The notes beneath the pieces were generated by a model. The model was given only the letters and a program-made list of their open reading frames with translations. It had not been told where the DNA came from and did not search any database. This document shows, piece after piece, positions 26,033-35,980 of a stretch of DNA of 64,000 nucleotides. The DNA is from an uncultured Tessaracoccus sp. (lineage in GTDB: Bacteria > Actinomycetota > Actinomycetes > Propionibacteriales > Propionibacteriaceae). Each line of letters begins with the position of its first letter. Position 1 is the first letter of the stretch. The stretch lies in the NCBI RefSeq assembly GCF_943914565.1, contig NZ_CALUCN010000014.1:1-64000 (forward strand), in the 5' to 3' direction. The position numbers and the translations under genes are program-made.

Positions 26033-26072
26033 CGGCTACGCTGGGGGAGACGAACCCCTCGAAGGAGTGTTG

Positions 26073-26429
26073 ATGGCCAACGACCGCACCGTCCAGGACA
26101 TCCGTGCCGAGCTCGGCGAGAACAAGATGGGTCTCAAGAGTTCGTTCGCGCAGCTGCGAGAGTCCGTCGAGCCCAAGAACATCGCCAAGCAGGGCGTCGA
26201 GGACGTGAAACAGTTCGCCCGTTCGGAGTACGAGGGCGTGAAGCGCCAGTTCGTCGACGAGGACGGCAAGCTGCGCACGAAGCGCGTGCTCGCGATCGCC
26301 GGGGCGTGCGTCGGGGCGGTGGCATTCGTCGTGACGCTGAGCGTCCTCTCCGGACGTCAGGAACTGCGGTGGCAGGAGCGCCGCCAGCTCGAGGCCCGGA
26401 AGGCGCGGAAGGCCCTCGCCGACTCGTGA
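26073..26429 (+). CDS. DUF3618-type small membrane protein
   Basis: The 118-residue protein begins with an amphipathic region, VQDIRAELGENKMGLKSSF, resembling DUF3618. One membrane helix follows (AIAGACVGAVAFVVTLSVL, about 74-92), then a basic tail rich in Arg and Lys, so it is probably a single-pass protein with the charged tail inside. The ATG at 26073 has GAAGGAG five bases upstream, and TACGCT at 26037-26042 may be its -10. The stop overlaps the GroES-like start. Function is unknown. Confidence 0.75.
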   Translation: MANDRTVQDIRAELGENKMGLKSSFAQLRESVEPKNIAKQGVEDVKQFARSEYEGVKRQFVDEDGKLRTKRVLAIAGACVGAVAFVVTLSVLSGRQELRWQERRQLEARKARKALADS

Positions 26430-26752
26430 GCGCGGAGACCCCACTCGCCATTCGCATGCTCCACGACCGCGTGCTCGTGGACACCGAGACCGAGGACCGC
26501 GAGCGCAAGAGCGGCGGCGGCATCCTCATCCCCGCGACGGTCCAGATGGGCAAGCGCCTCGCCTGGGCGAAGGTCGTCGCCGTCGGGCCGAACGTCCGCA
26601 CCGTCGAGATCGACGACCGCGTGCTGTTCGACCCCGAGGACCGCGCCGAGGTCGAGATCAACGCCAAGCGCTACGTGCTCATGCGCGAACGCGACATTCA
26701 CGCCGTCGCCGCCGAGCGCCTCGACGCCTCCGGCACCGGCCTGTACCTCTGA
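26426..26752 (+). CDS. GroES-family (Cpn10-like) protein
   Basis: The 108-residue protein follows the chaperonin-10 fold: LHDRVLVDTE, an SGGGILIPATVQ segment where the GroEL-binding mobile loop would be, AKVVAVGPNVRT, and DDRVLFDPEDRAEVEINAKRYVLM. It is not beside groEL and is more divergent than the housekeeping GroES, so it is probably a paralogue. The GTG start overlaps the DUF3618 stop by GTGA; an internal ATG at 26456 (MLHDRVLV) is a possible alternative. Confidence 0.82.
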   Translation: MSAETPLAIRMLHDRVLVDTETEDRERKSGGGILIPATVQMGKRLAWAKVVAVGPNVRTVEIDDRVLFDPEDRAEVEINAKRYVLMRERDIHAVAAERLDASGTGLYL

Positions 26753-26790
26753 GCCCCCGGTGCTGCCACCGCAGGTGGTGGGAAACAGCG

Positions 26791-26821
26791 AGGCCCCGGA
26801 CCACGAAGGGGGCCGGGGCCT
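26791..26821. terminator. bidirectional terminator after the GroES-like gene
   Basis: AGGCCCCGG at 26791-26799 pairs with 26813-26821, followed by TTG. It lies between the convergent GroES-like gene and tRNA-Lys. Confidence 0.65.
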
Positions 26822-26827
26822 TGCTCG

Positions 26828-26900
<73 letters not shown>

Positions 26901-27127
26901 TCGGCGCGAGAAGAAACTTTACCGCGACTTCGAGCCCGTGCAAAATCGAGTCGCGCGCACCACGCAGTCCCTTGTCAGAGGTGGGTTACCGGGGCGGTGG
27001 GCGGCTCTCTCGTCCTGTGGCCTGCCGGCAGCGACGTCGCTCGGCCTGCCGGTGCCTCACGCAGGGATGTGGTCGAGGGCTGTGGACGCGGTGTGACGAA
27101 CGGGGACGATGTCCCAGGTCACCTTGG

Positions 27128-27201
27128 GGTGAGTAACGGGGCTTGAACCCGCGACCTTCTGGACCACAACCAGACGCTCTACCAGCTGAGCTATACCCAC
27201 C
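27128..27201 (-). tRNA. tRNA-His (anticodon GUG)
   Basis: Acceptor GTGGGTA pairs with TACTCAC. The anticodon loop TTGTGGT gives GUG. The extra 5' G (position -1, base 27201) faces C73, the histidine identity pair. Confidence 0.95.
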
Positions 27202-27282
27202 ATGGTCGTCGAGGACGACGACGAGCAACACTATCGCACGCCACGACGAAACGGGAAATCGCCCTGTGGAGGCGAGCCCGCG

Positions 27283-27912
27283 TCACTCCTCGGCCGGATC
27301 GTCCTTCGCGCCCGTCAGGGCACCGCGGTGCTTCTGGGCGAGCTCGGTGAGCTGCTCGGAGGTCGGGCCGGGCGGGGCGACGAACAGCGCGTCGCGGTAG
27401 TAGCGCAGCTCCTCGATCGACTCCTGGATGTCGGCGAGCGCTCGGTGGTTGCCGGTCTTCGCGGGCGCCTTGTACAGCACCTTCGGGTACCACCGTCGCG
27501 CGAGCTCCTTGATGCTCGAGACGTCCACGTTGCGGTAGTGGAGGTGCTGCTCGAGTTCGGGCATGTACTTCGAGAGGAACGCCCGGTCGGTGCCGATCGT
27601 GTTGCCGGCCAGGGGCACCTTCCGCTCGTTCGGGCAGTGCTCGCGGACGTAGGCGAGCACCTGCTGCTCGGCGTCCGCGAGGGCCGCGCCCTCGTCGAGC
27701 AGTGGCAGGAGCCCGGACTTGCGGTGCATCTCGGTCACGAACTCGCCCATGTGCTCGAGCTGCGCCTCCGTCGGCTTGATGACGACGTCGACGCCGTCGC
27801 CAAGCACCTCGAGGTTCGCGTCGGTGACGAGCGCGGCGACCTCCAGCAGTCCGTCGGCCTCGAGGTCGAGGCCCGTCATCTCACAGTCAATCCACACCAG
27901 GTAGTCGTTCAC
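27283..27912 (-). CDS. orn: oligoribonuclease
   Basis: The 209-residue DEDDh exonuclease degrades 2-5 nt RNA fragments and pGpG to mononucleotides. It shows the ExoI motif [11 protein letters not shown] at the start, the central [18 protein letters not shown], and the catalytic HRALADI near the end. The GTG at 27912 is the family start, and a TAGGCT hexamer lies 8 bases upstream with no ribosome site between, so the mRNA is probably leaderless. It is divergent from the lipoprotein gene over 82 bases. Confidence 0.95.
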   Translation of the reverse strand: MNDYLVWIDCEMTGLDLEADGLLEVAALVTDANLEVLGDGVDVVIKPTEAQLEHMGEFVTEMHRKSGLLPLLDEGAALADAEQQVLAYVREHCPNERKVPLAGNTIGTDRAFLSKYMPELEQHLHYRNVDVSSIKELARRWYPKVLYKAPAKTGNHRALADIQESIEELRYYRDALFVAPPGPTSEQLTELAQKHRGALTGAKDDPAEE

Positions 27913-27920
27913 AGGGCCCG

Positions 27921-27926
27921 AGCCTA
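27921..27926 (-). promoter_or_regulatory. leaderless -10 element of orn
   Basis: On the minus strand this is TAGGCT with 8 bases to the GTG at 27912. Confidence 0.5.
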
Positions 27927-27981
27927 CTCGCTCCTTGCCCGCCCGGCCGCGGACGCCGGGTCCGGGTTGGCAGGGGGTTTG

Positions 27982-27987
27982 TACGCT
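27982..27987 (+). promoter_or_regulatory. -10 element of the lipoprotein gene
   Basis: TACGCT lies 7 bases before the ATG at 27995. The spacer GAGGGGC could also act as a weak ribosome site if transcription starts earlier. Confidence 0.5.
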
Positions 27988-27994
27988 GAGGGGC

Positions 27995-28669
27995 ATGCAG
28001 CACGCATTTCCCGCAGCGCTCGTGGCGCTCGGCCTGGCCCTCGTCGGGTGCACCGACGACGGCTCGACCCCCGAGGAGTCCCCGACGCCCTCGTCCACGA
28101 CCCCCGCGCCGTCCGCGTCCCCCGAGGTCAGCGGCATCCCGTCACCGGTGGCGACCACGAACCAGGAGGATCGCTGGGACGACTGGGGTGAGGCGCTGCC
28201 CGACCGGGGTGAGGTCCAGGGGGCCGTGCAGCTGGTGCGGATCCGGTTCGTGAGCGCCGACGAGGTGCACGCCCACCTGCGCATCGCCGTGCCGGAGGCG
28301 CTGGTCGGCGGTGGGGGCGTCGACTTCTGCAATGAGGGGCCCGTCGCCGACGACATGGTCGGTTTCGGCACCGGCTGGCAGGCCGAGCCGTCCGAAGCGA
28401 AGGGCTACCGTGTCTGCGACACCACGGCCACGTTCCCGCTCGCGAAGTGGGGCGCAGAGGCCTCGATCCCGGCGCCGACGCTCGCCGACGGCGTCTGGCA
28501 CGTCAACCTCGGTCAGACGCTGGGGCCCGAGGACACCGTCGGGCTCTACCGCATGCGGCTCGAGTTCCCCGGCACGGTGCAGGAGGCCTCCGAGGGCGCA
28601 CGCGTCGTCGGATCCGCCGCGACGTGGTCCAGCGACGTGCCCGTGCGCGCCACGGCCGCGGCGCGCTGA
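27995..28669 (+). CDS. secreted lipoprotein of unknown function
   Basis: The 224-residue protein has a lipoprotein signal peptide ending LALVGC, where the Cys (about residue 18) would be lipidated. A Ser/Thr/Pro/Glu-rich spacer of about 35 residues suits crossing the cell wall. The globular part has an FCNEGP Cys and a VCDTTATF Cys that could form a disulfide. No domain is recognised. The start at 27995 gives the proper signal peptide; an in-frame extension to 27935 lacks support. tRNA-Arg follows 28 bases later. Confidence 0.8.
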   Translation: MQHAFPAALVALGLALVGCTDDGSTPEESPTPSSTTPAPSASPEVSGIPSPVATTNQEDRWDDWGEALPDRGEVQGAVQLVRIRFVSADEVHAHLRIAVPEALVGGGGVDFCNEGPVADDMVGFGTGWQAEPSEAKGYRVCDTTATFPLAKWGAEASIPAPTLADGVWHVNLGQTLGPEDTVGLYRMRLEFPGTVQEASEGARVVGSAATWSSDVPVRATAAAR

Positions 28670-28697
28670 GCGAGGCCGAGTACACTGCTGCGGACGG

Positions 28698-28770
<73 letters not shown>

Positions 28771-28772
28771 CT

Positions 28773-28985
28773 CGAGCGGTGTCAGGCATCGTCGCGGTGA
28801 GCGCTTCGCGCGCCACCTGCCGGAACAACAACGGCGTTTCGTCCGGCACGTCGACCGGCTCGTGCACACGCCACCGACGTGAGGAGCGTTGGATGCGCAG
28901 GCTTCGGTGCCGCTCGGCGCTGATGAGGCCAGCTCGGCGTGCAGCGTCGATGATGGCCGAGTTCGTGGCCGAGGCCCCGACGTCG
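28773..28985 (-). pseudogene. possible ImmA/XRE-type protein C-terminal remnant
   Basis: One minus-strand frame between tRNA-Arg and the PrsW-like gene has coding-like GC3 and reads ATNSAIIDAARRAGLIS, then HRSLRIQRSSRRWRVHEPV and DETPLLFRQVAREAL. The pattern of a helix, then RRWRVxEP and a Pro/Leu segment recalls the C-terminal end of ImmA/IrrE-type or related regulators. There is no start codon with a ribosome site, and the frame runs through the tRNA before stopping at 28709, so it is at most a fragment. This is a weak call. Confidence 0.3.
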
Positions 28986-29000
28986 GTCCCCGGGGCCTTG

Positions 29001-29006
29001 TACGCT
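29001..29006 (+). promoter_or_regulatory. leaderless -10 element of the PrsW/dynamin operon
   Basis: TACGCT lies 8 bases before the ATG at 29015. Confidence 0.5.
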
Positions 29007-29014
29007 GGGGCCTC

Positions 29015-30352
29015 ATGAGCCGGATCGAGGAGCGCGAACGTCGCCTGGCCGGGGTTCCCTCCGGACGCAGGCGCACCCTCTGGCAGCGGTTGCTGCACAG
29101 CCCCGTGTCCTGGCTCACCGTCGTGCTCCTGCCGGTCTACGCCCTGCTGTTGTGGGACCAGTGGCGGATGTTCACCGTCGCCAAGCAGTACGACGACGGC
29201 ACCGAGACGCTCGCGTTCAGCGTCCAGACCGTCCAGCAGGCGGCCCTGCTCGCGCTGCCCACCGCGGCGGTCTACGTCGCGTTGTTCGTCTGGCTCGACC
29301 GCTTCCGCCCCCAACGGCCGCTGGTGTGGCTGCTCACCTTCGGGTGGGGCGCCGCCGTCTCGACGTGGTGCTCGCTCCACGCGAACACCTGGATCGGGCA
29401 GCAGATGGCCACCACCGCTGCGGACGCCGACACGGGCTCCCGGGCCGCCGTCTTCTCGGCCCCGTTCACCGAGGAGTCCACGAAGGCCACGGTGCTGTTC
29501 CTGCTCGTGATCCTGCTGCGCCGCCAGATCGTCTCCAGGCTGAGCGTCGTGACGCTCGCCGGACTCTCCGCGATCGGCTTCGCCTTCGTCGAGAACATCA
29601 TCTACTACGGCCGCGTCATCACCTACGCGGTGCACGACGTCTCCGTCGCCAACCCGGAGGAGGCTGTGCGTGAACTGGTGCTGCTGCGCGGCGTGTACAC
29701 CTCGTTCGGGCACCCACTGTTCACGATGATGACCGCGACGGGCCTCGTCGTCGGGATCTCCGCCCGCTCGAAGATCGTGCGCGTCACGGCACCGCTGGGT
29801 GGGTTCCTCCTCGCGGTCGGTGGCCACATGCTGTTCAACGGGCTCGCATCGACGCGGTCGCCCGACCAGCTGGTCACGCAGTGGATCATGGCGCTCGTGC
29901 TCGTGGGGCTCATCGTCGTCTCGCTCGTCGTCTCGGTGGCCCAGCAGAGCCGGCTGCTGCGCCACCGCCTCACCGACGTCCGCGAGCACGGCTGGCTCAC
30001 CGAGCGCGACGTCGAGCTCTTCTCCGGGCCGTTCCGCCGCATGCGCTACCTGTGGGTCGCGATCTGGTGGGGCCCGAAGCGCTGGTGGTACTCCGTGAAA
30101 CTCACCCGACGCGTGACCGAGCTTGCTCACCTGCGCTCCGACCTCACCCGCGGGCTCGTCGGGGAGGGCGGCATGCTGCGTGCCCACGACCTCGTCGAGG
30201 AGATCGCGCAGCTGCGGCCGAAGGCGCTCGACACCACCCCCGGTGTCCGCATGTTCGGGTGGCGCAAGCCCCGTCGGCGCGCCATCACCGACGCGCCGCC
30301 GCCGGCGTACCCGGGGCCGAGCGGCCTCGGCGGGAACTGGCCGGCCCCATGA
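29015..30352 (+). CDS. PrsW-family intramembrane metalloprotease
   Basis: The 445-residue protein has about eight membrane helices and the family motifs: FTEESTK (Glu153-Glu154), the GFAFVENIIYY helix, TSFGHPLFTM and GGHMLFNGL, which supply the Glu and His metal ligands. PrsW relatives cleave membrane-anchored anti-sigma factors or related substrates; the target here is unknown. A cytoplasmic tail of about 110 residues (after residue 330) is unusual for the minimal family. The stop overlaps the start of a dynamin-like GTPase gene (ATGA), so the three genes form one operon. Confidence 0.85.
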   Translation: MSRIEERERRLAGVPSGRRRTLWQRLLHSPVSWLTVVLLPVYALLLWDQWRMFTVAKQYDDGTETLAFSVQTVQQAALLALPTAAVYVALFVWLDRFRPQRPLVWLLTFGWGAAVSTWCSLHANTWIGQQMATTAADADTGSRAAVFSAPFTEESTKATVLFLLVILLRRQIVSRLSVVTLAGLSAIGFAFVENIIYYGRVITYAVHDVSVANPEEAVRELVLLRGVYTSFGHPLFTMMTATGLVVGISARSKIVRVTAPLGGFLLAVGGHMLFNGLASTRSPDQLVTQWIMALVLVGLIVVSLVVSVAQQSRLLRHRLTDVREHGWLTERDVELFSGPFRRMRYLWVAIWWGPKRWWYSVKLTRRVTELAHLRSDLTRGLVGEGGMLRAHDLVEEIAQLRPKALDTTPGVRMFGWRKPRRRAITDAPPPAYPGPSGLGGNWPAP

Positions 30353-32022
30353 GCCTCGACGTCGCGCTCCGCGCCCTCCTCGACGCCCTCCCCGGGGTGC
30401 GTTTCCCGCTCGCGATCGAGGGGGCCGACGCACACACCCGCACCGCCACCGAGCTCGGTGAACAGGTCCGCGACTACCTCCTGCCCAGGGCCGAGCGCCT
30501 CGACGCGCCCCTGCTCGCCTGCGTCGGCGGCTCGACGGGGGCCGGCAAGTCGACGATCGTGAACTCCCTGCTCGGCCGCCCGGTCTCGCGCCCCGGCGTC
30601 CTCCGACCCACCACCAAGGCGCCCGTGCTCGTCTGCCACCCCGACGACGCCCCGTGGTTCCGCTCCGAGAAGGTGCTGCCCGAGCTGACCCGCACCGACG
30701 TCGCCATGGCCGACACCCGGGCGCTGCAGCTCGTCGAACACGCGGACCTGCCCCACGGGCTCGCGCTGCTCGACGCCCCCGACGTGGACTCGGTCGACGA
30801 CCACAACCGCGCGCTGGCGCGCCAACTCCTCCAAGCCGCCGACCTCTGGTTGTTCATCACCTCCGCCGCCCGGTACGCCGACGCGGTGCCGTGGGGCTTC
30901 CTCCACGAGGCCGCGGCCCGCGACCGGTTCCTGGGCGTCGTCGTGAACCGTTGCCCACCGAGCAGCATCGGCGACGTCGCCCCGGACCTCGCGCGCATGC
31001 TCGCCGACGAGGGCCTGGGCGAGGCGCCCCTGTTCGCCATCGAGGAGCAACCCCTCGTCGACGGCATGCTGCCTGCGTCGGCCGTGCAGCCGATCCGCCG
31101 TTGGCTCGCGGGACTGGCCCTCGAGCAGGACGCCCGGGCCGCCGTCGTGAAGCAGTCCCTCGGCGGGGCCCTGCGCCAGCTCGGCGACGACGTCGCCCAC
31201 CTCTGTCAGGGGCTCGACGAACAGCGCGAGGCCCTCGCGGACCTCCGCTCCCAGGCCCTCGGCCGGTTCGAGGACGCCGCCCAGCGCATCGCGCTCGCGA
31301 TGGGCGACGGATCCATGTTGCGCGGGGAGATCGTCGCGCACTGGCACGACGTCGTCGGCACCACCGATCTCCTTCGCGGCCTCGACGAGCGGGTCGCGTC
31401 CCTGCGTGCCCGGGCCAGGCGCTGGTTCCGTGCCGAGCCCAGGGCCGAACGCGTCAACGAGGAGGTCTCGGACCAGCTCGCCCGCGTCATCGTCGAGGCC
31501 GCCGCCGGCGCCAGCGACGCCGTCGTCGACGCCTGGTCCCGCACGACGTGGGGCCGGGCCCTGGTCACCGACGAGCTGCGCGCCCCGTCGCCGGGCTTCG
31601 AGGACCGCGCGCTCGGCGCCATCCGCGGCTGGCAGCAGGACGTGCTCGGACTCGTCACCGAACAGGGCGGCGGCAAGCGGTTCCGCGCACGCCTGCTCGC
31701 GTTCGGCACCAACGCCCTCGGGCTCACGCTGATGATCGTCGTGTTCGCGTCGACGGGCGGACTCACCGGCGCGGAGGCCGGGATCGCGGGCGGCACGTCG
31801 CTGCTGGCCCAGCGCATCCTCGAGTCCGTCTTCGGCGCCGGCGCCGTCGAACGACTCACCGCCGAGGCGCGCACCCTGCTGGAGGGCCGCATCCAGGAGT
31901 TGCTCGTCGACGAGGCCAGCCGGTTCGGCGCCGTGCTCGACGAACACGTGGTGCCCGACGAGGTGTCGGCCCGCCTGCGCGCCGCGGCCGAGCAGGTGGC
32001 CGGGGAAGGGAAGTCGCTGTGA
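30349..32022 (+). CDS. dynamin-like GTPase, first of a pair
   Basis: The 557-residue protein has P-loop GSTGAGKST at about 61-69, switch-like PTTKAP, and a DAPDVDSVDD segment at the G3 position. A long helical stalk follows, with a hydrophobic hairpin near 460-500 (LGLTLMIVVFASTGG, then GAEAGIAGGTSLLA). It resembles the paired actinobacterial dynamin-like/YfjP GTPases, such as the DynA/DynB pair of Streptomyces that act at septa; orthology is not shown. It overlaps the PrsW stop and the second GTPase start. Confidence 0.78.
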   Translation: MSLDVALRALLDALPGVRFPLAIEGADAHTRTATELGEQVRDYLLPRAERLDAPLLACVGGSTGAGKSTIVNSLLGRPVSRPGVLRPTTKAPVLVCHPDDAPWFRSEKVLPELTRTDVAMADTRALQLVEHADLPHGLALLDAPDVDSVDDHNRALARQLLQAADLWLFITSAARYADAVPWGFLHEAAARDRFLGVVVNRCPPSSIGDVAPDLARMLADEGLGEAPLFAIEEQPLVDGMLPASAVQPIRRWLAGLALEQDARAAVVKQSLGGALRQLGDDVAHLCQGLDEQREALADLRSQALGRFEDAAQRIALAMGDGSMLRGEIVAHWHDVVGTTDLLRGLDERVASLRARARRWFRAEPRAERVNEEVSDQLARVIVEAAAGASDAVVDAWSRTTWGRALVTDELRAPSPGFEDRALGAIRGWQQDVLGLVTEQGGGKRFRARLLAFGTNALGLTLMIVVFASTGGLTGAEAGIAGGTSLLAQRILESVFGAGAVERLTAEARTLLEGRIQELLVDEASRFGAVLDEHVVPDEVSARLRAAAEQVAGEGKSL

Positions 32023-33551
32023 TCGAGTCCGCACTGCAGGAGCTGGAGCGCCTCCTCGAGCGCGCCGGCGGCCGCCTGCCCGAGGCCTCCGAGGCGCGCG
32101 CGCGAGGGGTACTGGCGTTCGCCGACGAGCGCCTCCGCATCGGCGGCCAGACCGTCGTCGCGCTCGCGGGCGCCACCGGGTCGGGCAAGTCCTCGCTGTT
32201 CAACCGCCTCTCCGGCACCGAGCTCGCCCAGGTCGCCGCCCGCCGACCCACCACGTCGAAGCCGCTCGCGCTCAGCTTTTCCGCCACCAACGGCCACCTG
32301 CTGAACCTCCTGCGCATCACCCGACGCCACGAGGCCCACCCGCCCACGCCCGAGCTCGCCGACGTCGTCCTGCTCGACCTGCCCGACCATGACTCCACCC
32401 ACCTCGCGCACCGCGCCGAGGTGGATCGGCTGCTGCGGATCGTCGACCAGTTCGTGTTCGTCGTCGATCCGCAGAAGTACGCCGACCACCTCCTCCACGA
32501 ACGCTACCTGCGGCCGCTCGCCGGGCACCGCGACGTGATCGCGGTGGTGCTGAACCAGTCCGACCGCCTCACCAACGGCGAACCGCTGTACCCGGCCGAC
32601 GGTGCGGGCATGCACCCGCGCGTCGCCGAGGTCGTCGAGCACCTGCGGCGCTTGCTGGCCGACGACGGGCTCGAGGACGTGCCGGTGTTCGCCACCGACG
32701 CGTCCACCGGCGAGGGCGTCGACCTCCTTCGCGCCTGGCTCGGCCGCGTCGCCGAACGCAAGACCGCCACGCGCGAGCGGCTCACCGCAGACCTGCGCCA
32801 GGTGGTGCAGGACCTCCAACGCCACTGCGGCCGCGACGAAGGTCTGGCCGAGGCCGCCGTCGACGAGCTGAAGCGCGAGGCCCGCCGCGCCGCAGGGGTG
32901 CAGCGACTGGGCGACGACGTGCGGCGCTCGGTCCGCCGTCGGGGTGCGATGCTGCAACGCTGGCGCGGCACCGATGACGGCGAACACCTGGCGCTGCCCG
33001 GGCACCGCGTCGCGAGCCCGGCCGACGACGCCGTCGCTTCGAGCGCGGTCCGCGCGTTCGTCACCAGCCAGACAGCCGGGCTGCCCGAACGGTGGCGCGA
33101 CGAGGTGCGCGCCCGGGTCATGGCCGGTGCGGGCGCCCAGCTCCCCGCACGCCTGGACCGCGTCATGCGCGAGGTGGACCTCACGGACATGGAGGCGCCA
33201 CTGGGCTGGGGGCTCGTGCGCACCGTGAAGTGGCTGCCCGTGGTCGCGGTCGTCGGGCTCGCGGCGTGGTTCGGCTACGGGGTACTCTCCGGCGACGTGC
33301 CGCGGGGTGTGCAGGCGATCGCGACCATCGTCGGGGTGCTCGTCGCGCTCGTGGTGGTCTCGCTGTTGGGGGACTGGGCGCTGCGGTTCACCGCCCGCCG
33401 GGCCGGCGCGACGACCACCCGCCGGCTGCGCGCGGTGGTGGACGAGGAGGTCGAGTCGAGCGTCGTCGCCGCGGTCCAGCACGAGCTCGACGCCCACCAC
33501 GACGCACGTGCCGCCCTGCAGCGGATGGCTGGCATACTGGCACGCGGTTAG
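32019..33551 (+). CDS. dynamin-like GTPase, second of a pair
   Basis: The 510-residue protein has P-loop GATGSGKSS at about 51-59, RRPTTSKP as switch I, LLDLPDHDS as the G3 DxxG-like element, and LNQSDRL as the NKxD equivalent (N-Q-S-D). Two adjacent membrane helices lie at about 405-450 (WLPVVAVVGLAAWFGYGVL and IVGVLVALVVVSLLG), so it is membrane-inserted, unlike its partner. The GTG start overlaps the first GTPase stop. The pair probably forms a hetero-oligomer on the membrane. Confidence 0.8.
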   Translation: MIESALQELERLLERAGGRLPEASEARARGVLAFADERLRIGGQTVVALAGATGSGKSSLFNRLSGTELAQVAARRPTTSKPLALSFSATNGHLLNLLRITRRHEAHPPTPELADVVLLDLPDHDSTHLAHRAEVDRLLRIVDQFVFVVDPQKYADHLLHERYLRPLAGHRDVIAVVLNQSDRLTNGEPLYPADGAGMHPRVAEVVEHLRRLLADDGLEDVPVFATDASTGEGVDLLRAWLGRVAERKTATRERLTADLRQVVQDLQRHCGRDEGLAEAAVDELKREARRAAGVQRLGDDVRRSVRRRGAMLQRWRGTDDGEHLALPGHRVASPADDAVASSAVRAFVTSQTAGLPERWRDEVRARVMAGAGAQLPARLDRVMREVDLTDMEAPLGWGLVRTVKWLPVVAVVGLAAWFGYGVLSGDVPRGVQAIATIVGVLVALVVVSLLGDWALRFTARRAGATTTRRLRAVVDEEVESSVVAAVQHELDAHHDARAALQRMAGILARG

Positions 33552-33594
33552 GCTTGTCCGGCAGGACCGCCAGTTTCTTCCAGAAGGGATCCAC

Positions 33595-35274
<1,680 letters not shown>

Positions 35275-35281
35275 GCGGCAC

Positions 35282-35312
35282 GGGGGCCATCGTCGGAGCG
35301 ACGGTGGCCCCC
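35282..35312 (+). terminator. intrinsic terminator of ettA
   Basis: A 13-bp stem (GGGGGCCATCGTC with GACGGTGGCCCCC, one G-U) and a 5-base loop follow 7 bases after the ettA stop. Confidence 0.7.
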
Positions 35313-35321
35313 TCCCAGCTC

Positions 35322-35327
35322 TACGCT
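35322..35327 (+). promoter_or_regulatory. leaderless -10 element of the 35.3 kb membrane protein gene
   Basis: TACGCT lies 6 bases before the ATG at 35334, with no ribosome site. Confidence 0.55.
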
Positions 35328-35333
35328 TGCGCC

Positions 35334-35906
35334 ATGTACGCGTACCAGTTCCAGCCGCTGCCGCCGGGGAGCCGCCTGATCGGCGGCGTGCCTGCCGTCC
35401 CGCCGCACTCGTCGGTGCTGCGGCGCGTGGCGCTGTGGCTCACGTGGGTGATGGCGGTCGTCCTGCCCGTCGGCACGATCGCGCTGCGTCTCCTGTGCGG
35501 GCTGATGGGCTGGCTCATGGTCATCTACCTGATGTACGGCGTCGTGCTCGTCGGTCTCGTGCAGTTGGCGCTCGGGCTCATCTGCACGCTCCAGTCCGCG
35601 GCGTGGCAGCCGCGCGCCGTCGGGCCCGTGACCGCGATCGCGAGCCTCGTGTACTACCTGGGCCATCTGCTGCTCGTGGTCTCGGTCGGGGAGTACGGCG
35701 ACACCGGTCCGCCCGTGCCGTCCGTCGTGGAGCGGATGATCGGCGGCCCGGCGAGCGACGTGGTGGTGCTCATCGGGCTCGTGGCGCTCGCGGCCGGCCT
35801 GCTCACCACGCTCGTCGCCGCCTTCGTCGAACCTGCCATCGCGAGGCGCCGCGGCCGCGAGGCGTTCGTGCGACGGTACGGCTCCGGCTGGAGCCCGGGG
35901 CGCTGA
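35334..35906 (+). CDS. four-helix membrane protein of unknown function
   Basis: The 190-residue protein has a Pro-rich N-terminus and about four membrane helices (roughly 37-58, 62-88, 98-118 and 140-165), with a basic C-terminal tail RRRGREAFVRRYG. I recognise no domain. It is a single gene between the ettA terminator and the convergent oxidase gene. Confidence 0.7.
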   Translation: MYAYQFQPLPPGSRLIGGVPAVPPHSSVLRRVALWLTWVMAVVLPVGTIALRLLCGLMGWLMVIYLMYGVVLVGLVQLALGLICTLQSAAWQPRAVGPVTAIASLVYYLGHLLLVVSVGEYGDTGPPVPSVVERMIGGPASDVVVLIGLVALAAGLLTTLVAAFVEPAIARRRGREAFVRRYGSGWSPGR

Positions 35907-35980
35907 CGGGCCTCGCTCGCCCTGGCCATCCCCAGCAGGCGATCGCGACCCGCTCTGCGCCAGCCGTCGGGCTCGAGAGC

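Noticed and set aside
26901..27127. Possible gene between tRNA-Lys and tRNA-His
   Set aside because: 227 bases with a short direct repeat (GGCCTGCCGG twice) but no frame with a start, ribosome site or sensible composition.
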